Shown: one piece after another, positions 49,763 to 59,016 of the stretch
How positions within the stretch are numbered: the first letter of the stretch is position 1
Layout: each line of letters opens with the position of its first letter
Assembly: GCF_002077155.1 (NCBI RefSeq)
Contig: NZ_CP015027.1
Span: 866,501 to 930,500 of the forward strand
Origin: Sporosarcina sp. P33
Lineage (GTDB): Bacteria > Bacillota > Bacilli > Bacillales_A > Planococcaceae
DNA: 64,000 bases
Direction of reading: 5' to 3'
The notes under the pieces: generated by a model
The model's input: the letters and a program-made list of their open reading frames with translations, nothing else
What the model was told of the DNA's origin: nothing
Databases searched by the model: none
Made by a program: the position numbers and the translations under genes

Positions 49763-52700
49763 TCGAACGCCAACCTCCTTTCATTCTTTCTCAGCTCTTC
49801 GATTCGTGAAAGCAAATCATCGTTTCCTCTTTCAACGGTTCGCTGTACTTCATGAGCATTTGATCCATCAATGTGATAGACCGGCGAGTTGTTGACTTCG
49901 ATATGAACCATCTTTCCTTCGACCCCTCGCGCTGCAGAAAACTTTCTGGATGAGACGGACAACGGACCTTCAGCGGATTTCTTTCCGGTCCGCAAAGGTG
50001 TATTGCCAATCATACCGATCTTTTGACCCGCACGGAGCCACAGCGATTTGCTTCGTTCGCTGTTATTCCACGGTATGACAGACTCCGCGTACTTACCTTC
50101 TCCAACCCAGACAAGTTCGGGATTGTAAACCTCTCCGCCGTCTGCAAGACCACGCGGATTAATTGGCTTGCCGCCGCGCCATACTTCGTAATGCAAGTGG
50201 TTGCCGGTACTCCATCCAGTAGAACCGACCAACCCGACCGTTTGCCCTCTGGCGACCGACTGTCCTGCACGCACTAGGTTACGACTGTTGTGCTGATAGA
50301 CTCGATCCAATCCTCCGGATCGCACCTGCACAAAGTTTCCGCGGCCGGTTTCCACGCCGGCTCTGACAACGACACCTGCCACCTGGTTAGGTATAGGCGT
50401 CCCATAAGGAGCGGGAAAGTCAATACCGTTGTGGAACTTTCTTTTACCAGTGATCGGATGGATACGCCAACCCCAGCCGGAAGAGAACCCGAATGGAGGG
50501 CGCGGGAAGCCTGCACCTGCTCCTCCAGGCCCTGATCCCCAAGAGCCGTAATCAGCGCCTGCGCCATTAGTTGGAGGAGGCGAGGCTTTGCCGAACATAT
50601 CTTTAACGTACTGCAAACTCTTCGATTTCACAAAGCTGAAAGCACCTCGAACGAGAGTCCCCATCGTGCCAGTGACGCCGTCCAGGCTCGGGAGCGGAAT
50701 CAGATTCAGCAACTTACTTGGATTCGTTGCATATTCCCAAACATTAGAAACTGCATTAGCGAATCCTTTCGCTTTGCCTTTTACCCAATCGACAACTCCT
50801 GTTCCTTTGGCGTAATGCGGCACGGCTTCTAGTGCCTCTCGTGTCTCTGGGGCCGAAAGAATTTGCGTGCCTTTCGGCAGATTAAGCATAGTAGGTGTAT
50901 CAGGACTCAGCATAGAACGTCCGTCAGGGGTGGTGATTAATTCACTCCCTCGCAAAGAGCCAGTACCGTCTCCGACAACTGCCAAACCTCCAGGGTGACC
51001 ACCTGTACCATGAGCGTACTGAGGCACTGTCCATTCGGTGATTTTGGCAGTGATACCCAGTTTTCCAGTGATGTTATTAAGCCCTCTTACCAAGCCGTTT
51101 AGTACAGATCCGAATTTACCTACTACGGAATTACCAAGTGCGCGGACTCCGTCGACAGCCTTTTTAGACATGCTGACAATTCCGTCTCTCATCTTGCCTG
51201 GCAGGCCTTTCGCGAAGCCGACCATATCATCAAAGTAACCTCTGACTTTATCCCTCAGCCCTTTGGCCAATCCAGAAACCGCAGTCTTGATCTTGCCCCA
51301 CGTATTGACGAGGCTCGTTCCGGCATTCGATGCAGAGTTTTTCACGAAATTCCATAAAGCAGAAAACATACTCTTGAAGCCGCCGGCAAACACTCTCAAT
51401 CCTCCGAGAATCTTTCCGAAGAACTGCAGCTGAATGAAATTCCATATAAACGTAATAGCACCAAAGAAGATCTGCTTGACACCCTCCCATATCTTTGCGA
51501 AATCTCCTGTAAAGATGCCGCTGAACACCTTGACCAATCCCATGATTACATCAAGTGCTCCCGATATGACGCCTTTGATGTTGCCCCAGGCAGACTGTAT
51601 GATAGCCAAAACTGCAGGCATGATAAAGCTGATGATAGATAAAATGCCGTCAAAGACGAATTTAATTACAAACCAAATACCTTGAGCCACAACAGCAATA
51701 AACTTCCCGATGTTTTGGAAGGCCTGGATCAGCCGCGCGCCGTCTTCTGCGATGAACGACATCACTTTTCCTTTGAGTTCATTAAATAGATTTACCAATG
51801 CGCCAAAAGCTGGTGTAATAAAATCTACTATACTGCCGAATATACTCTGGACACCTTTTCCCAGAGACTTTAATCCTTGCCGGAATGTCTCCGACTTTTT
51901 ATAGAGAAGAATGAACCCGGTGGTCAGAATGGCAATGACTCCAATCGCTATGCCGACCGGACCTAAAAAGGCCGCTATGGCCCCCTTAAGAAAAGCGAAC
52001 AATCCACCCGCTTTGGTAATAGCTCCAATCATCGGCATAATGACGCCCGTCAGTTTCCCAAAGAAGATGATAGCCGTACCAATAAACCCGATTACCGGGC
52101 CGATAGCCGCTGCAATAGCCGCAATGGCTACAATAACCCTGAGCATCGTCGGGTTAAGATCATCAAATTTAGACACTATCTTGCCGATATGCTCTACTAC
52201 TGTCGTCACCATAGGCAGGAGTACATCGCCAAACTGCGCAGAAACGTTTTTTATGGTAGTCCACGTGACAGACATCTTGTCCGCCGTGGTGCCTGCCATC
52301 GTCTCGAATGCCTTCTCGGTCGCGCCGGCCGAGTCATGCATCTCTCCCAGAAATTGCTGGAATTCTTTCCCTCCACCTGCTGCTAGTGTCAATGCTGCGC
52401 CGCCGGCTTGCACAGAACCAAATAAGTCGGATAATTTCAATCCACTATTTTCTGCTTCTTCTTGCAAAATCGAGAGCACGTCTCCTGTATTTTTCCCTGA
52501 CTCTATCAGCTCGGAAAAAGATTTCCCTGTCTTTCCGCGAAGTATTTTGTCAGTTTTGGAGCCCGCTTTGCCCAATTCCCCAAACATCGCCCGCATGTAG
52601 GTGCCCGCTTCAGAAGTCGCCAATCCGTTTTTCGTGAGCGCGGCATAGCTGGCGCTCAACTGATCAAAGCCAACGCCTTGTGCTTCTGCTACAGGGATAA

Positions 52701-53274
52701 CTTGACCCATCGAAGCAGATAACTCATCCACCGTCGTTTTACCAAGGTTTTGAGTGGTGATCAGCATGTCGGATATGCTTTGCGCTTCAGAAGACTCCAA
52801 TTTGTAAGCGTTAAGCGCGGTGGTAGTTACATCCACGGCTTTGGAAACTTCCGTGAACCCGCCGCCTGCCAGCTTGGACATCTGACGAGTGAACTCAATC
52901 GCATCGTCCTGATGCTGACCCGCAGACATGGAGGAATAAACAGACTCAGCTACATCCTCAAACGCGATCCCCATCTCTGAGGATAGCTTACGGATATCAC
53001 TGTTGTACTGTTTGAAATCTGTAGAGGATTCGTCCAGCAAAGTAGTAACCTGAGCAAAAGCTGCTTCTTGGTCAATAGCGAATTTTGTTACTGCTGCGCC
53101 GGCCCCGACAAGTGGAACCGTGACGTTTTTAGACATCGCCTTTCCGCTTTTCTGTAGCTTTTCTCCGGTGCTGATCAACGAGGACATCTGACCGTCCGCT
53201 TGTTTAAACGCACTATTAAAGCCGGACGTCAATTCAGCGCCCAGCTTAAATGCGATATCAAATACTTTTGACAT
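49759..53274 (-). CDS. Tail tape measure protein with C-terminal M23 peptidase
   Basis: 1171 residues. N-terminal TP901-type region (SAFKQADGQMSSL..., AFAQVTTLLDES), several hydrophobic segments (about residues 370-480 and 540-600), then helical linker. Near residues 945-1026 is an M23 zinc endopeptidase: HNGIDFPAPYGTPI gives the first His and Asp, HLHYEVW the last His. The length sets the tail length. The peptidase probably cuts the host wall during DNA entry, useful against thick Gram-positive walls. Its ATG overlaps the gpE' stop (TAATG), as in P2. Confidence 0.95.
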   Translation of the reverse strand: MSKVFDIAFKLGAELTSGFNSAFKQADGQMSSLISTGEKLQKSGKAMSKNVTVPLVGAGAAVTKFAIDQEAAFAQVTTLLDESSTDFKQYNSDIRKLSSEMGIAFEDVAESVYSSMSAGQHQDDAIEFTRQMSKLAGGGFTEVSKAVDVTTTALNAYKLESSEAQSISDMLITTQNLGKTTVDELSASMGQVIPVAEAQGVGFDQLSASYAALTKNGLATSEAGTYMRAMFGELGKAGSKTDKILRGKTGKSFSELIESGKNTGDVLSILQEEAENSGLKLSDLFGSVQAGGAALTLAAGGGKEFQQFLGEMHDSAGATEKAFETMAGTTADKMSVTWTTIKNVSAQFGDVLLPMVTTVVEHIGKIVSKFDDLNPTMLRVIVAIAAIAAAIGPVIGFIGTAIIFFGKLTGVIMPMIGAITKAGGLFAFLKGAIAAFLGPVGIAIGVIAILTTGFILLYKKSETFRQGLKSLGKGVQSIFGSIVDFITPAFGALVNLFNELKGKVMSFIAEDGARLIQAFQNIGKFIAVVAQGIWFVIKFVFDGILSIISFIMPAVLAIIQSAWGNIKGVISGALDVIMGLVKVFSGIFTGDFAKIWEGVKQIFFGAITFIWNFIQLQFFGKILGGLRVFAGGFKSMFSALWNFVKNSASNAGTSLVNTWGKIKTAVSGLAKGLRDKVRGYFDDMVGFAKGLPGKMRDGIVSMSKKAVDGVRALGNSVVGKFGSVLNGLVRGLNNITGKLGITAKITEWTVPQYAHGTGGHPGGLAVVGDGTGSLRGSELITTPDGRSMLSPDTPTMLNLPKGTQILSAPETREALEAVPHYAKGTGVVDWVKGKAKGFANAVSNVWEYATNPSKLLNLIPLPSLDGVTGTMGTLVRGAFSFVKSKSLQYVKDMFGKASPPPTNGAGADYGSWGSGPGGAGAGFPRPPFGFSSGWGWRIHPITGKRKFHNGIDFPAPYGTPIPNQVAGVVVRAGVETGRGNFVQVRSGGLDRVYQHNSRNLVRAGQSVARGQTVGLVGSTGWSTGNHLHYEVWRGGKPINPRGLADGGEVYNPELVWVGEGKYAESVIPWNNSERSKSLWLRAGQKIGMIGNTPLRTGKKSAEGPLSVSSRKFSAARGVEGKMVHIEVNNSPVYHIDGSNAHEVQRTVERGNDDLLSRIEELRKNERRLAFD

Positions 53275-53782
53275 TAGTCCGCCTCCTCTAACTCATCCTC
53301 AATCAGCTGCTTCCACAGAAGTAACCTGCGAATCGACAGCTGCTCCCAGTGAGTGATTGGAGTTTTAGTTCGCAAAGAGCAGTACAACAGCGATCTCCGG
53401 ATAATGTGACCCGGATACTCGCTTATTCCCCACTCATCAAAAAAATCTGCACCTTTGTCGTCACTCGAGAGTAATCAGGAGCAGATAGCTTCTTCACGAA
53501 TTCAACTGGCTTGCCCATTGCTTTAGCCGCAACGATCGACAAAAAGCCTTTGGACATTTCTTTCAGCGGTGTTGTAGCCGCGATTTCAGGATTTGATGCC
53601 ATGAATTGGACTTCGGCAGCTTCAATGTCCGCACCTGTCAGATTTTCCAGTCGGAGTTTTACAGAGCGGTAAGTCTGCCCCTCGAAGTCGACTGGCCTTT
53701 TAAGCTTCACTTTCTCTACTCCATCCTCTTCTAGCACTTCTTGTGTCATATCGATTGTTGGCAATTCTTTATTTTCTGTCAT
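53274..53782 (-). CDS. Tail assembly chaperone fusion gpE-E' made by -1 frameshift
   Basis: The short protein's frame shifts by -1 at TTTTTTG (53438-53444) into a second open frame that continues FFDEWGISEYPGHIIRRSLL..., HWEQLSIRRLLLWKQLIEDELEEAD and stops at 53274-53276, overlapping the tape measure start. The product is 169 residues. The downstream frame has no start codon or ribosome site of its own and is undamaged, which supports real use. The same heptamer serves the E+E' shift in phage P2. The fused form is a tail chaperone needed for tape measure assembly. Confidence 0.88.
53423..53782 (-). CDS. Tail assembly chaperone gpE-like, zero-frame product
   Basis: 119 residues from ATG 53782 (AAGGAGACTATTACA upstream; a longer frame to 53812 is less likely). 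Sequence (LKRPVDFEGQTYRSVKLRLENLTGADIEAAEVQFM) is the P2 gpE/Mu gp41-like family. It ends ...VQIFLMSGE shortly after the shift site. The short and fused forms are made in a fixed ratio and guide tube assembly around the tape measure. Confidence 0.9.
   Translation of the reverse strand: MTENKELPTIDMTQEVLEEDGVEKVKLKRPVDFEGQTYRSVKLRLENLTGADIEAAEVQFMASNPEIAATTPLKEMSKGFLSIVAAKAMGKPVEFVKKLSAPDYSRVTTKVQIFLMSGE
53438..53444 (-). promoter_or_regulatory. -1 ribosomal frameshift heptamer
   Basis: On the minus strand T-TTT-TTG in zero frame (codons ATT TTT TTG), the X-XXY-YYZ type. Shifting gives an open frame of 57 codons. Confidence 0.85.
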
Positions 53783-53813
53783 TGTAATAGTCTCCTTTTT
53801 GTGTACAGTCATA

Positions 53814-54335
53814 TTACATACCTAAATTCTTTCGCACTTGCTCCAGTTCGTCTTTTCCATTGACGAAAGAAATGAAATTCAATTTATCGATTTCTAGCAC
53901 ACGCTTTCCATCGATTTCTTTTTTGATATACGTACATTCCAATTCGTTGCCTGTGCCCGTTGTAGAACCTGGCTCAAATTTTCCTGGAGTAGTCGTTTTA
54001 GGAATGGCTCGGATTGTGACTTTTACCGGTTGGTGTTCGTAAACCCCCGCCCCCGCATTAAAGACTTGCTGGCTCCCTCGGAAGTCCAGCGCGTGTACTC
54101 TTTGTTCGGCGAGTTCGATCGCTTCAGGCCCCAAAGTGCGCCAATTAAGTTTAACGGTCATAGAGCCATAATGCCCGATTACAGGCATGTCCAGTTCGCC
54201 GTTAATACCTGCGCCACTTAGTGTTTCAGTCATGGCGTCAAGCGACGGCAGTTCAACGTCTGTGATGCCGAGCCAACGATCCCCCTCTGCATAAGCAGAG
54301 AAGTTCGTTAGTTTTTCAGAAATTTTGTTAGCCAT
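53814..54335 (-). CDS. Major tail tube protein (P2 FII-like)
   Basis: 173 residues after AAAGGGAGGAATAATTA. Starts ANKISEKLTNFSAYAEGDRWLGITDVELPSLDAMTETLSGAGINGELD, the usual pattern of the contractile-tail tube family (FII). It follows the sheath gene by 18 nt. It forms the inner tube of the tail. Confidence 0.93.
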   Translation of the reverse strand: MANKISEKLTNFSAYAEGDRWLGITDVELPSLDAMTETLSGAGINGELDMPVIGHYGSMTVKLNWRTLGPEAIELAEQRVHALDFRGSQQVFNAGAGVYEHQPVKVTIRAIPKTTTPGKFEPGSTTGTGNELECTYIKKEIDGKRVLEIDKLNFISFVNGKDELEQVRKNLGM

Positions 54336-54353
54336 TAATTATTCCTCCCTTTT

Positions 54354-55775
54354 TTAACCAAATAACGTATCGAAGTATGACGGGTCAAACTCAAAGAGCC
54401 ACTTCAGCTCTCTGGCTGGTGTTGGAGGCGTGATAAAAACATGGAAAGTATATGTGCCGTCCATTAATCCAGTCAGCGGGTTTTCTTCTTCTCGGAATTC
54501 CACACGGCCTCCAAGGATAAACCCTCTTGCTGCTTTGCCGTTTAAGTCGATGTTTTTGCTATCGATTACCGTCTCGATTAGTTTCCTATTTCCAGGTTCG
54601 TCAACCTTTTGCCAGTATGTCAAAATCACTTGGTTTTGTTCGTAAATAAACATGCGGCGGACAGGGATAAAAGCGTCTTTCGGATCGGTGTTTCCTGGAT
54701 AACAGCTTGTCCGGTTGCCCCAAGCCCTCCATCCTCCAATCCAGTTAAGCGCAGTTACGATTCCTTGGCCATTCAGATAGTTCGCCTGCTCTAGGCCGAG
54801 CGTGATTTCTGTTCCGTCTTTCAAAACACACGCGTCCATTTGTAGGTTTTTATTAGATGGCGATTTGTAAGGGATACCCTCATTCGCTCCGTCAGTTTTG
54901 TTGGCAAGACTGGCTAGCTGCGTAGACATATGATACTGCTTGCCACCAAGAGAAACCTTTGGCCAACATACGATAAGATCCGGAGAGTCCAAATTCTTTT
55001 GGTTTTTGTATTCAGGCACAGCTGTGTAGTCCTTCACTTCGTCGGTAGGTATATCCGTAATGGCGATTGCTTTAAATACGCCGTTTACATTCGTTGCTTT
55101 CGCCTTCAATACAGCTGTTACCGCAGGATCGCAAGAGTACTTGGGAGCAATCACGATACCCGGAACCAAGCGGAATCGCGGGAACACTTCATTCAAAACT
55201 TCCAGCCCTTTGCTTCCGCCGTCCAGCGAAACACCGCCGATAATATCAGATGTTGTGACCATGGAGGGGTCCAATTGATTGAACTCCACTTGAATCTTTT
55301 CAGCTGCATCAATGAAAATATGGAGATGTCCATCGTCGTCGAATTCGTGATCATAATCCGTTTTCTCGTAAGTGGTTGTACCATCTTCGTTTTTAACAAC
55401 GAGCGAATCTGTGAGCACCCCTTCTTTTTTTAGAACTGCTTCCCCGTCTATTACGTTTAAGTTAGCGGTTCCTGACTTTTTATGTTTCTCAGGATCCAGT
55501 ACGTTGACCATGACTAACGGAGAAACAGCGAACAACCCAAAGTGAGAGCTGATTGCTTCCGAAATTGTGTAATTGTCAAAGTCCTCACTGTACCCCATTT
55601 TTTGCACTGCTTCTTTGTAGGTGTAAGCCAGCACCGCTTTGTTAACATTGGACGGATCGGTTAGATTAATAGGAGATGTCCCGAACACTACCGTCAGTCC
55701 CGCGATAGAGCTGACGGGAGGTATGATGGACGTCGGTACTTCGTGTGTATAAACGCCGTGTTTGTATCCTGCCAT
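54354..55775 (-). CDS. Tail sheath protein
   Basis: 473 residues, ATG after GGAAAGGATGAGTAAAC. N-terminal AGYKHGVYTHEVPTSIIPP is a sheath signature; the C-terminal domain contains CVLKDGTEITLGLEQANYLNGQGIVTALNWIGGWRAWGNRTSCYPG and RRMFIYEQNQVILTYW, both typical of contractile sheath proteins. Shows the phage is a myovirus. Confidence 0.96.
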   Translation of the reverse strand: MAGYKHGVYTHEVPTSIIPPVSSIAGLTVVFGTSPINLTDPSNVNKAVLAYTYKEAVQKMGYSEDFDNYTISEAISSHFGLFAVSPLVMVNVLDPEKHKKSGTANLNVIDGEAVLKKEGVLTDSLVVKNEDGTTTYEKTDYDHEFDDDGHLHIFIDAAEKIQVEFNQLDPSMVTTSDIIGGVSLDGGSKGLEVLNEVFPRFRLVPGIVIAPKYSCDPAVTAVLKAKATNVNGVFKAIAITDIPTDEVKDYTAVPEYKNQKNLDSPDLIVCWPKVSLGGKQYHMSTQLASLANKTDGANEGIPYKSPSNKNLQMDACVLKDGTEITLGLEQANYLNGQGIVTALNWIGGWRAWGNRTSCYPGNTDPKDAFIPVRRMFIYEQNQVILTYWQKVDEPGNRKLIETVIDSKNIDLNGKAARGFILGGRVEFREEENPLTGLMDGTYTFHVFITPPTPARELKWLFEFDPSYFDTLFG

Positions 55776-55777
55776 GT

Positions 55778-56146
55778 TTACTCATCCTTTCCAGTCATAT
55801 ATTTCACAATGAGGTTGTAATCACGATGCTGGCGCGTTCCCGCTTCAGCCGACCTCGTCTCAACTCGATTCATGTCTGGAATTTTTACAAACATTTTATC
55901 GACCGCAGGGCATCTTCCAATAATCCCCTCGATGTGAGGAGTGTATCCATCCTCGACCACCGTATATTTTGGCAGCTCAGGCATATTAGGACCTACATAA
56001 ATGCGCTGTGTAAGTTCAACCGCCCCTTCATTCTTTTCAGCGAGCTTCTTTTCTTCCGGAAGCAGAACGGAAGGTTCGGCCGCCGGAACAGGACGCTCAA
56101 CTTTTAAAGATTTTTTTACGTCCTTACTTTCTTTATCAATAGCCAT
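55778..56146 (-). CDS. Small phage protein upstream of sheath, 122 residues
   Basis: ATG after AGGAGG, overlapping the previous gene by 11 nt. Lys/Glu-rich N-terminus, then IYVGPNMPELPKYTVVEDGYTPHIEGIIGRCPAVDKMFVKI. Proteins in this place in other contractile prophages are small (DUF2635-like) and of unknown role; the match is by position and the IYVGP opening. Confidence 0.6.
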   Translation of the reverse strand: MAIDKESKDVKKSLKVERPVPAAEPSVLLPEEKKLAEKNEGAVELTQRIYVGPNMPELPKYTVVEDGYTPHIEGIIGRCPAVDKMFVKIPDMNRVETRSAEAGTRQHRDYNLIVKYMTGKDE

Positions 56147-56636
56147 TCGGAAAACCTCCTAAATTTGTCATTGTCTGCGAGTTCCATGTTGTTTCCATCC
56201 CTATAAAATAATAAGGATGGGTGTTTTCGTCAGCGGTCGCCCAGGTGATCGGATAATCCAGCGAAAATCTTTTGTCAATCAGCGGGTTTTGCTCGATATC
56301 CATCTGGATTGCCTGCATAGCAGCCAGAGCGTCATCAAAACCTTTACCGTTGAGATCTTCATTTTTCACGCCGATTACAAACTGCAGATAATTCTGTTGC
56401 TCCCCGCTGCTTTCTTTTTTCTCGCCGCTGGACAACTTAACCATCACAAAAGGATAGATCGCCTTTTCAGCATCTTGTCCATCGGAGTAATCGTATTGGT
56501 CAACGGTCTGCTCGGGGATGCTTTGTTTGTAAACTTTAAAAGGCGACAGATCGTTATAGCCTGTCGCCAATGGAAAGTCCTTTAATATTTCTGCGATTCT
56601 TTTCATTGCACTGTTTTGTAGGTCAGCGGGAGTCAT
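56136..56636 (-). CDS. Tail completion/terminator-like protein, 166 residues
   Basis: ATG after AGGAGGTTCGCG, overlapping the gpZ-like gene as ATGA. Alpha/beta protein with YPFVMVKLSSGEKK, QQNYLQFVIGVKNEDLNGKGFDDALAAMQAIQMDIEQNPLI and a terminal strand pair, the fold pattern of tail terminator proteins in this gene position. The role is inferred from position. Confidence 0.65.
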   Translation of the reverse strand: MTPADLQNSAMKRIAEILKDFPLATGYNDLSPFKVYKQSIPEQTVDQYDYSDGQDAEKAIYPFVMVKLSSGEKKESSGEQQNYLQFVIGVKNEDLNGKGFDDALAAMQAIQMDIEQNPLIDKRFSLDYPITWATADENTHPYYFIGMETTWNSQTMTNLGGFPNGY

Positions 56637-57229
56637 CGCGAACCTCCTAACTTGTCTAAAATTCTGTTGATTTCATGATCAATACGACGGTCGAACATGG
56701 CCTGCCCTTCTCTTTCCACGACCTCCACCACTTGGGGATTACCGGCCATTTGAGGAACGGAAGGACCATGCAGCCTTTCGATTGGCAGTCTCTTTTTCGT
56801 TTTTCGCTTAAATATTTTAGCGCCGTTCGCTGTTGCCGCGAAAGCATTCACAACCGTCTTCAATCGCCCTTTTTTTACAGCGGCCTTGATCGGCTTACAA
56901 TTAAGTTGGACGCTTTTTACTCCGCCTTTGTTTTTTGTGACCATAAGCGCAGACGTCTTGAATTTGTCCAGCCCCATCGTGCCGCCTTTGGATTGTACGG
57001 AAGCAGAAAGCTTCTTAGGGTTTGCTCTTGTCCTTGTAATAGTGTCTTTTATATCTCGCGCCTTTACGGTATACGTCTTCCGGATCTCCTTGCTAAGGTT
57101 GGAAGAAATATTTGTCACCGTCCGGTTAAGTGAAGCCGAAATGGCATTCGGAGCTTTTTCAGGAATCTCGGCCAGTTTCACGCGAATGTCACGAAGCGTG
57201 GCATCGTCAACTTTTATCACGATACTCAT
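56633..57229 (-). CDS. Minor tail protein Z-like (GPZ)
   Basis: 198 residues, basic. Matches prophage minor tail protein Z: IPEKAPNAISASLNRTVTNISSNLSKEIRKTYTVKARDIKDTI, then SVQSKGG, and a C-terminal GPSVPQMAGNP...HEINRILDKLGG. In lambda gpZ helps complete tails. It is part of the lambda-type neck set here joined to a P2-type tail. Confidence 0.85.
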   Translation of the reverse strand: MSIVIKVDDATLRDIRVKLAEIPEKAPNAISASLNRTVTNISSNLSKEIRKTYTVKARDIKDTITRTRANPKKLSASVQSKGGTMGLDKFKTSALMVTKNKGGVKSVQLNCKPIKAAVKKGRLKTVVNAFAATANGAKIFKRKTKKRLPIERLHGPSVPQMAGNPQVVEVVEREGQAMFDRRIDHEINRILDKLGGSR

Positions 57230-57558
57230 CCGGTGTACCTCGACAACATAATCGTCAAGATTCCCATTTGCTCATAGACCGCGTCAATCATGTACCTTTT
57301 CCCGTTGAAGTCCATACGCTTGAAAGTTTGCGGGCGATGGTCGAAGTGCCGGGCGCTTATATAAAAAAGCACTTCCGACAAAGACAGTCCTTCTACGTCA
57401 GAGGCAACACTTGTTTTAGCAAGATTTCTCTTTTCCAATTCATCTTCATCGATAATTACCACTGCCGGCTTGCCGTTTACTTCTGCCAGTTCGCCGAACT
57501 CATCAAAATTCAGAAAGACCGCGTCATTATCAAGCGCGACAGACGCTTTAAAGTTCAT
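57226..57558 (-). CDS. Head-tail joining-like protein, 110 residues
   Basis: A small beta-rich protein (NFKASVALDNDAVFLNFDEFGELAEVNGKPAVVIIDEDELEKRN) with RMDFNGKRYMIDAVYEQMGILTIML at the end, in the place of lambda gpFII-type stoppers between capsid and gpZ. Function by position and the FNGKRY-type motif. It overlaps both neighbouring genes. Confidence 0.65.
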   Translation of the reverse strand: MNFKASVALDNDAVFLNFDEFGELAEVNGKPAVVIIDEDELEKRNLAKTSVASDVEGLSLSEVLFYISARHFDHRPQTFKRMDFNGKRYMIDAVYEQMGILTIMLSRYTG

Positions 57559-57953
57559 CGCTGATCAAGGATGTCCAAGAAATGTTCATCCTGTTCCTCG
57601 GCGATGATCTGATCAATCAAGTCCTTCTTAGAAATGTTTTTAGCAAACTCCATTTCCAACCCTTCAGCTTCACGTTTGAGTTCAGCCATGCTGAAACCTT
57701 CATCGATTTCTTTGTATACTTCATCATCGGACATCAGGTCGTCAGCATCATTCAAGCCTTCTGATTCGATATCTTGGGTAGCTGGAGGCGCTCCGTTATC
57801 TTCTACCGCCGGTGTTTCATTTGTTTTTTCAGCCGCCTTGATATCAATCAATCGCTGGACTTCCTTTTTCGTCATATTCTTTGCAGAAATAATGGTATCA
57901 GCCTTGTAGCTGGTTCCGCTATGCAGTACATCAACTAATAATTTAATCGGCAT
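57555..57953 (-). CDS. Acidic capsid-adjacent protein, 132 residues
   Basis: Starts PIKLLVDVLHSGTSYKADTIISAKNMTKKEVQRLIDIKAAEK, a short domain like those found after capsid genes, then a very acidic linker (DADDLMSDDEVYKEIDEGFS), then an SAP- or rho-N-like helix pair (MAELKREAEGLEMEFAKNISKKDLIDQIIAEEQ). Could bind DNA ends or the connector (gpFI position). Function unknown. Confidence 0.6.
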   Translation of the reverse strand: MPIKLLVDVLHSGTSYKADTIISAKNMTKKEVQRLIDIKAAEKTNETPAVEDNGAPPATQDIESEGLNDADDLMSDDEVYKEIDEGFSMAELKREAEGLEMEFAKNISKKDLIDQIIAEEQDEHFLDILDQR

Positions 57954-57966
57954 GTCTACCCCTCCT

Positions 57967-59013
57967 TTATCCTACTACTTGCGCTACAAGCCAGCCGTCA
58001 ACGTCAGTCGGCATAGGTACCGGACGAGATGTCAAACGAAGCATTTTAATATCGTTATCCACGTCGTTCCATCGTTTAGGAACCGCCCGCCCTTCCGTAG
58101 TAACAAAGTTTTTCGTGTCTTCATCCATCTGAGTAATAGCGCCGTAAGCAAACGCTCCGCTTCCTGATTTCGCGAGCACCGCCGCATTGGCAGGAACGTA
58201 AGGTTTTTCCGTGCCATCGTCATCCAAGTACCACTCGTCATATGCATAAACGTCGACACCCAGTCCAGGAAGTCTGCCAAGGAAGGTGATAGCATCATTT
58301 ACAAGACGCGGCTCAATTTCCATCATGTTGATCCGTCGTTTATCCAAGAGAGATTGCAGATTTTTATCATTCAAAAACGCTGTTACAGCATCTTCTCCAA
58401 GAATCAAGGTATCCGGCGCTACCCCAGACGACTTAATGACGCGCTGGCGCCAAGATCGGATGTTGCCGACAATGTCAGAGTCCGCTCCGGCCCACATAGA
58501 TGTACCGGAAAGTACGACTTTATTTGTAAAACCGTAATCAACTTGTTGCTCAACGTATCGATCGTTCGTGTCGCTCACTCTTCCGCGCAGCGTGACTTGT
58601 CCTTCGAATAACGCCTGCGCTGCCATCCATTCTTCACGTCGTGAAATCGAGTCGTTGAGTTCCGTTAGGTCTTGAGCCGTCAACTCAAGTTGGCGCTGCG
58701 CAGGAGTCTTTCGGCTGTTGACTTGCTCACCGAAGCCTCTTTTCATCAAATCATCGAGTGTCATAACTCGCTGAGGAGCCACGCGAGGAGCGAGCAGTTT
58801 TTCAGTGCGGAACGCGTCCCTCTCTACAGTGATCCCGCCTACGCGAGGAGCAACTACAGGAGCCATGAGGCGGCGACCTTTTTTTACGTCAAACAGCACT
58901 TCTTCCGTGACGAAAGTTTTTTCACCGGCAAAGAACGTGTCTTTTAGAAATGTTTTAGGTCGACCGACTGTTTCGATCGCTTCCAGCATTTCATGAGTTG
59001 TTAATAGATCCAT
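57967..59013 (-). CDS. Major capsid protein (lambda gpE family)
   Basis: 348 residues after GGGGGAG. Lambda E-type signature: KTFLKDTFF, VLFDVKKGRRLMAPVVAPRVGG, REEWMAAQALFEGQVTLRG, DTLILGEDAVTAFLNDKNL, and a C-terminal SRPVPMPTDVDGWLVAQVV. HK97 fold. Forms the icosahedral shell together with the decoration protein encoded next to it. Confidence 0.95.
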   Translation of the reverse strand: MDLLTTHEMLEAIETVGRPKTFLKDTFFAGEKTFVTEEVLFDVKKGRRLMAPVVAPRVGGITVERDAFRTEKLLAPRVAPQRVMTLDDLMKRGFGEQVNSRKTPAQRQLELTAQDLTELNDSISRREEWMAAQALFEGQVTLRGRVSDTNDRYVEQQVDYGFTNKVVLSGTSMWAGADSDIVGNIRSWRQRVIKSSGVAPDTLILGEDAVTAFLNDKNLQSLLDKRRINMMEIEPRLVNDAITFLGRLPGLGVDVYAYDEWYLDDDGTEKPYVPANAAVLAKSGSGAFAYGAITQMDEDTKNFVTTEGRAVPKRWNDVDNDIKMLRLTSRPVPMPTDVDGWLVAQVVG

Positions 59014-59016
59014 ATT

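Noticed and set aside
51911..52600. 229-codon plus-strand frame inside the tape measure gene
   Set aside because: Shadow of a well-supported minus-strand gene; Pro/Ala/Ile-rich composition is that of an antisense frame.
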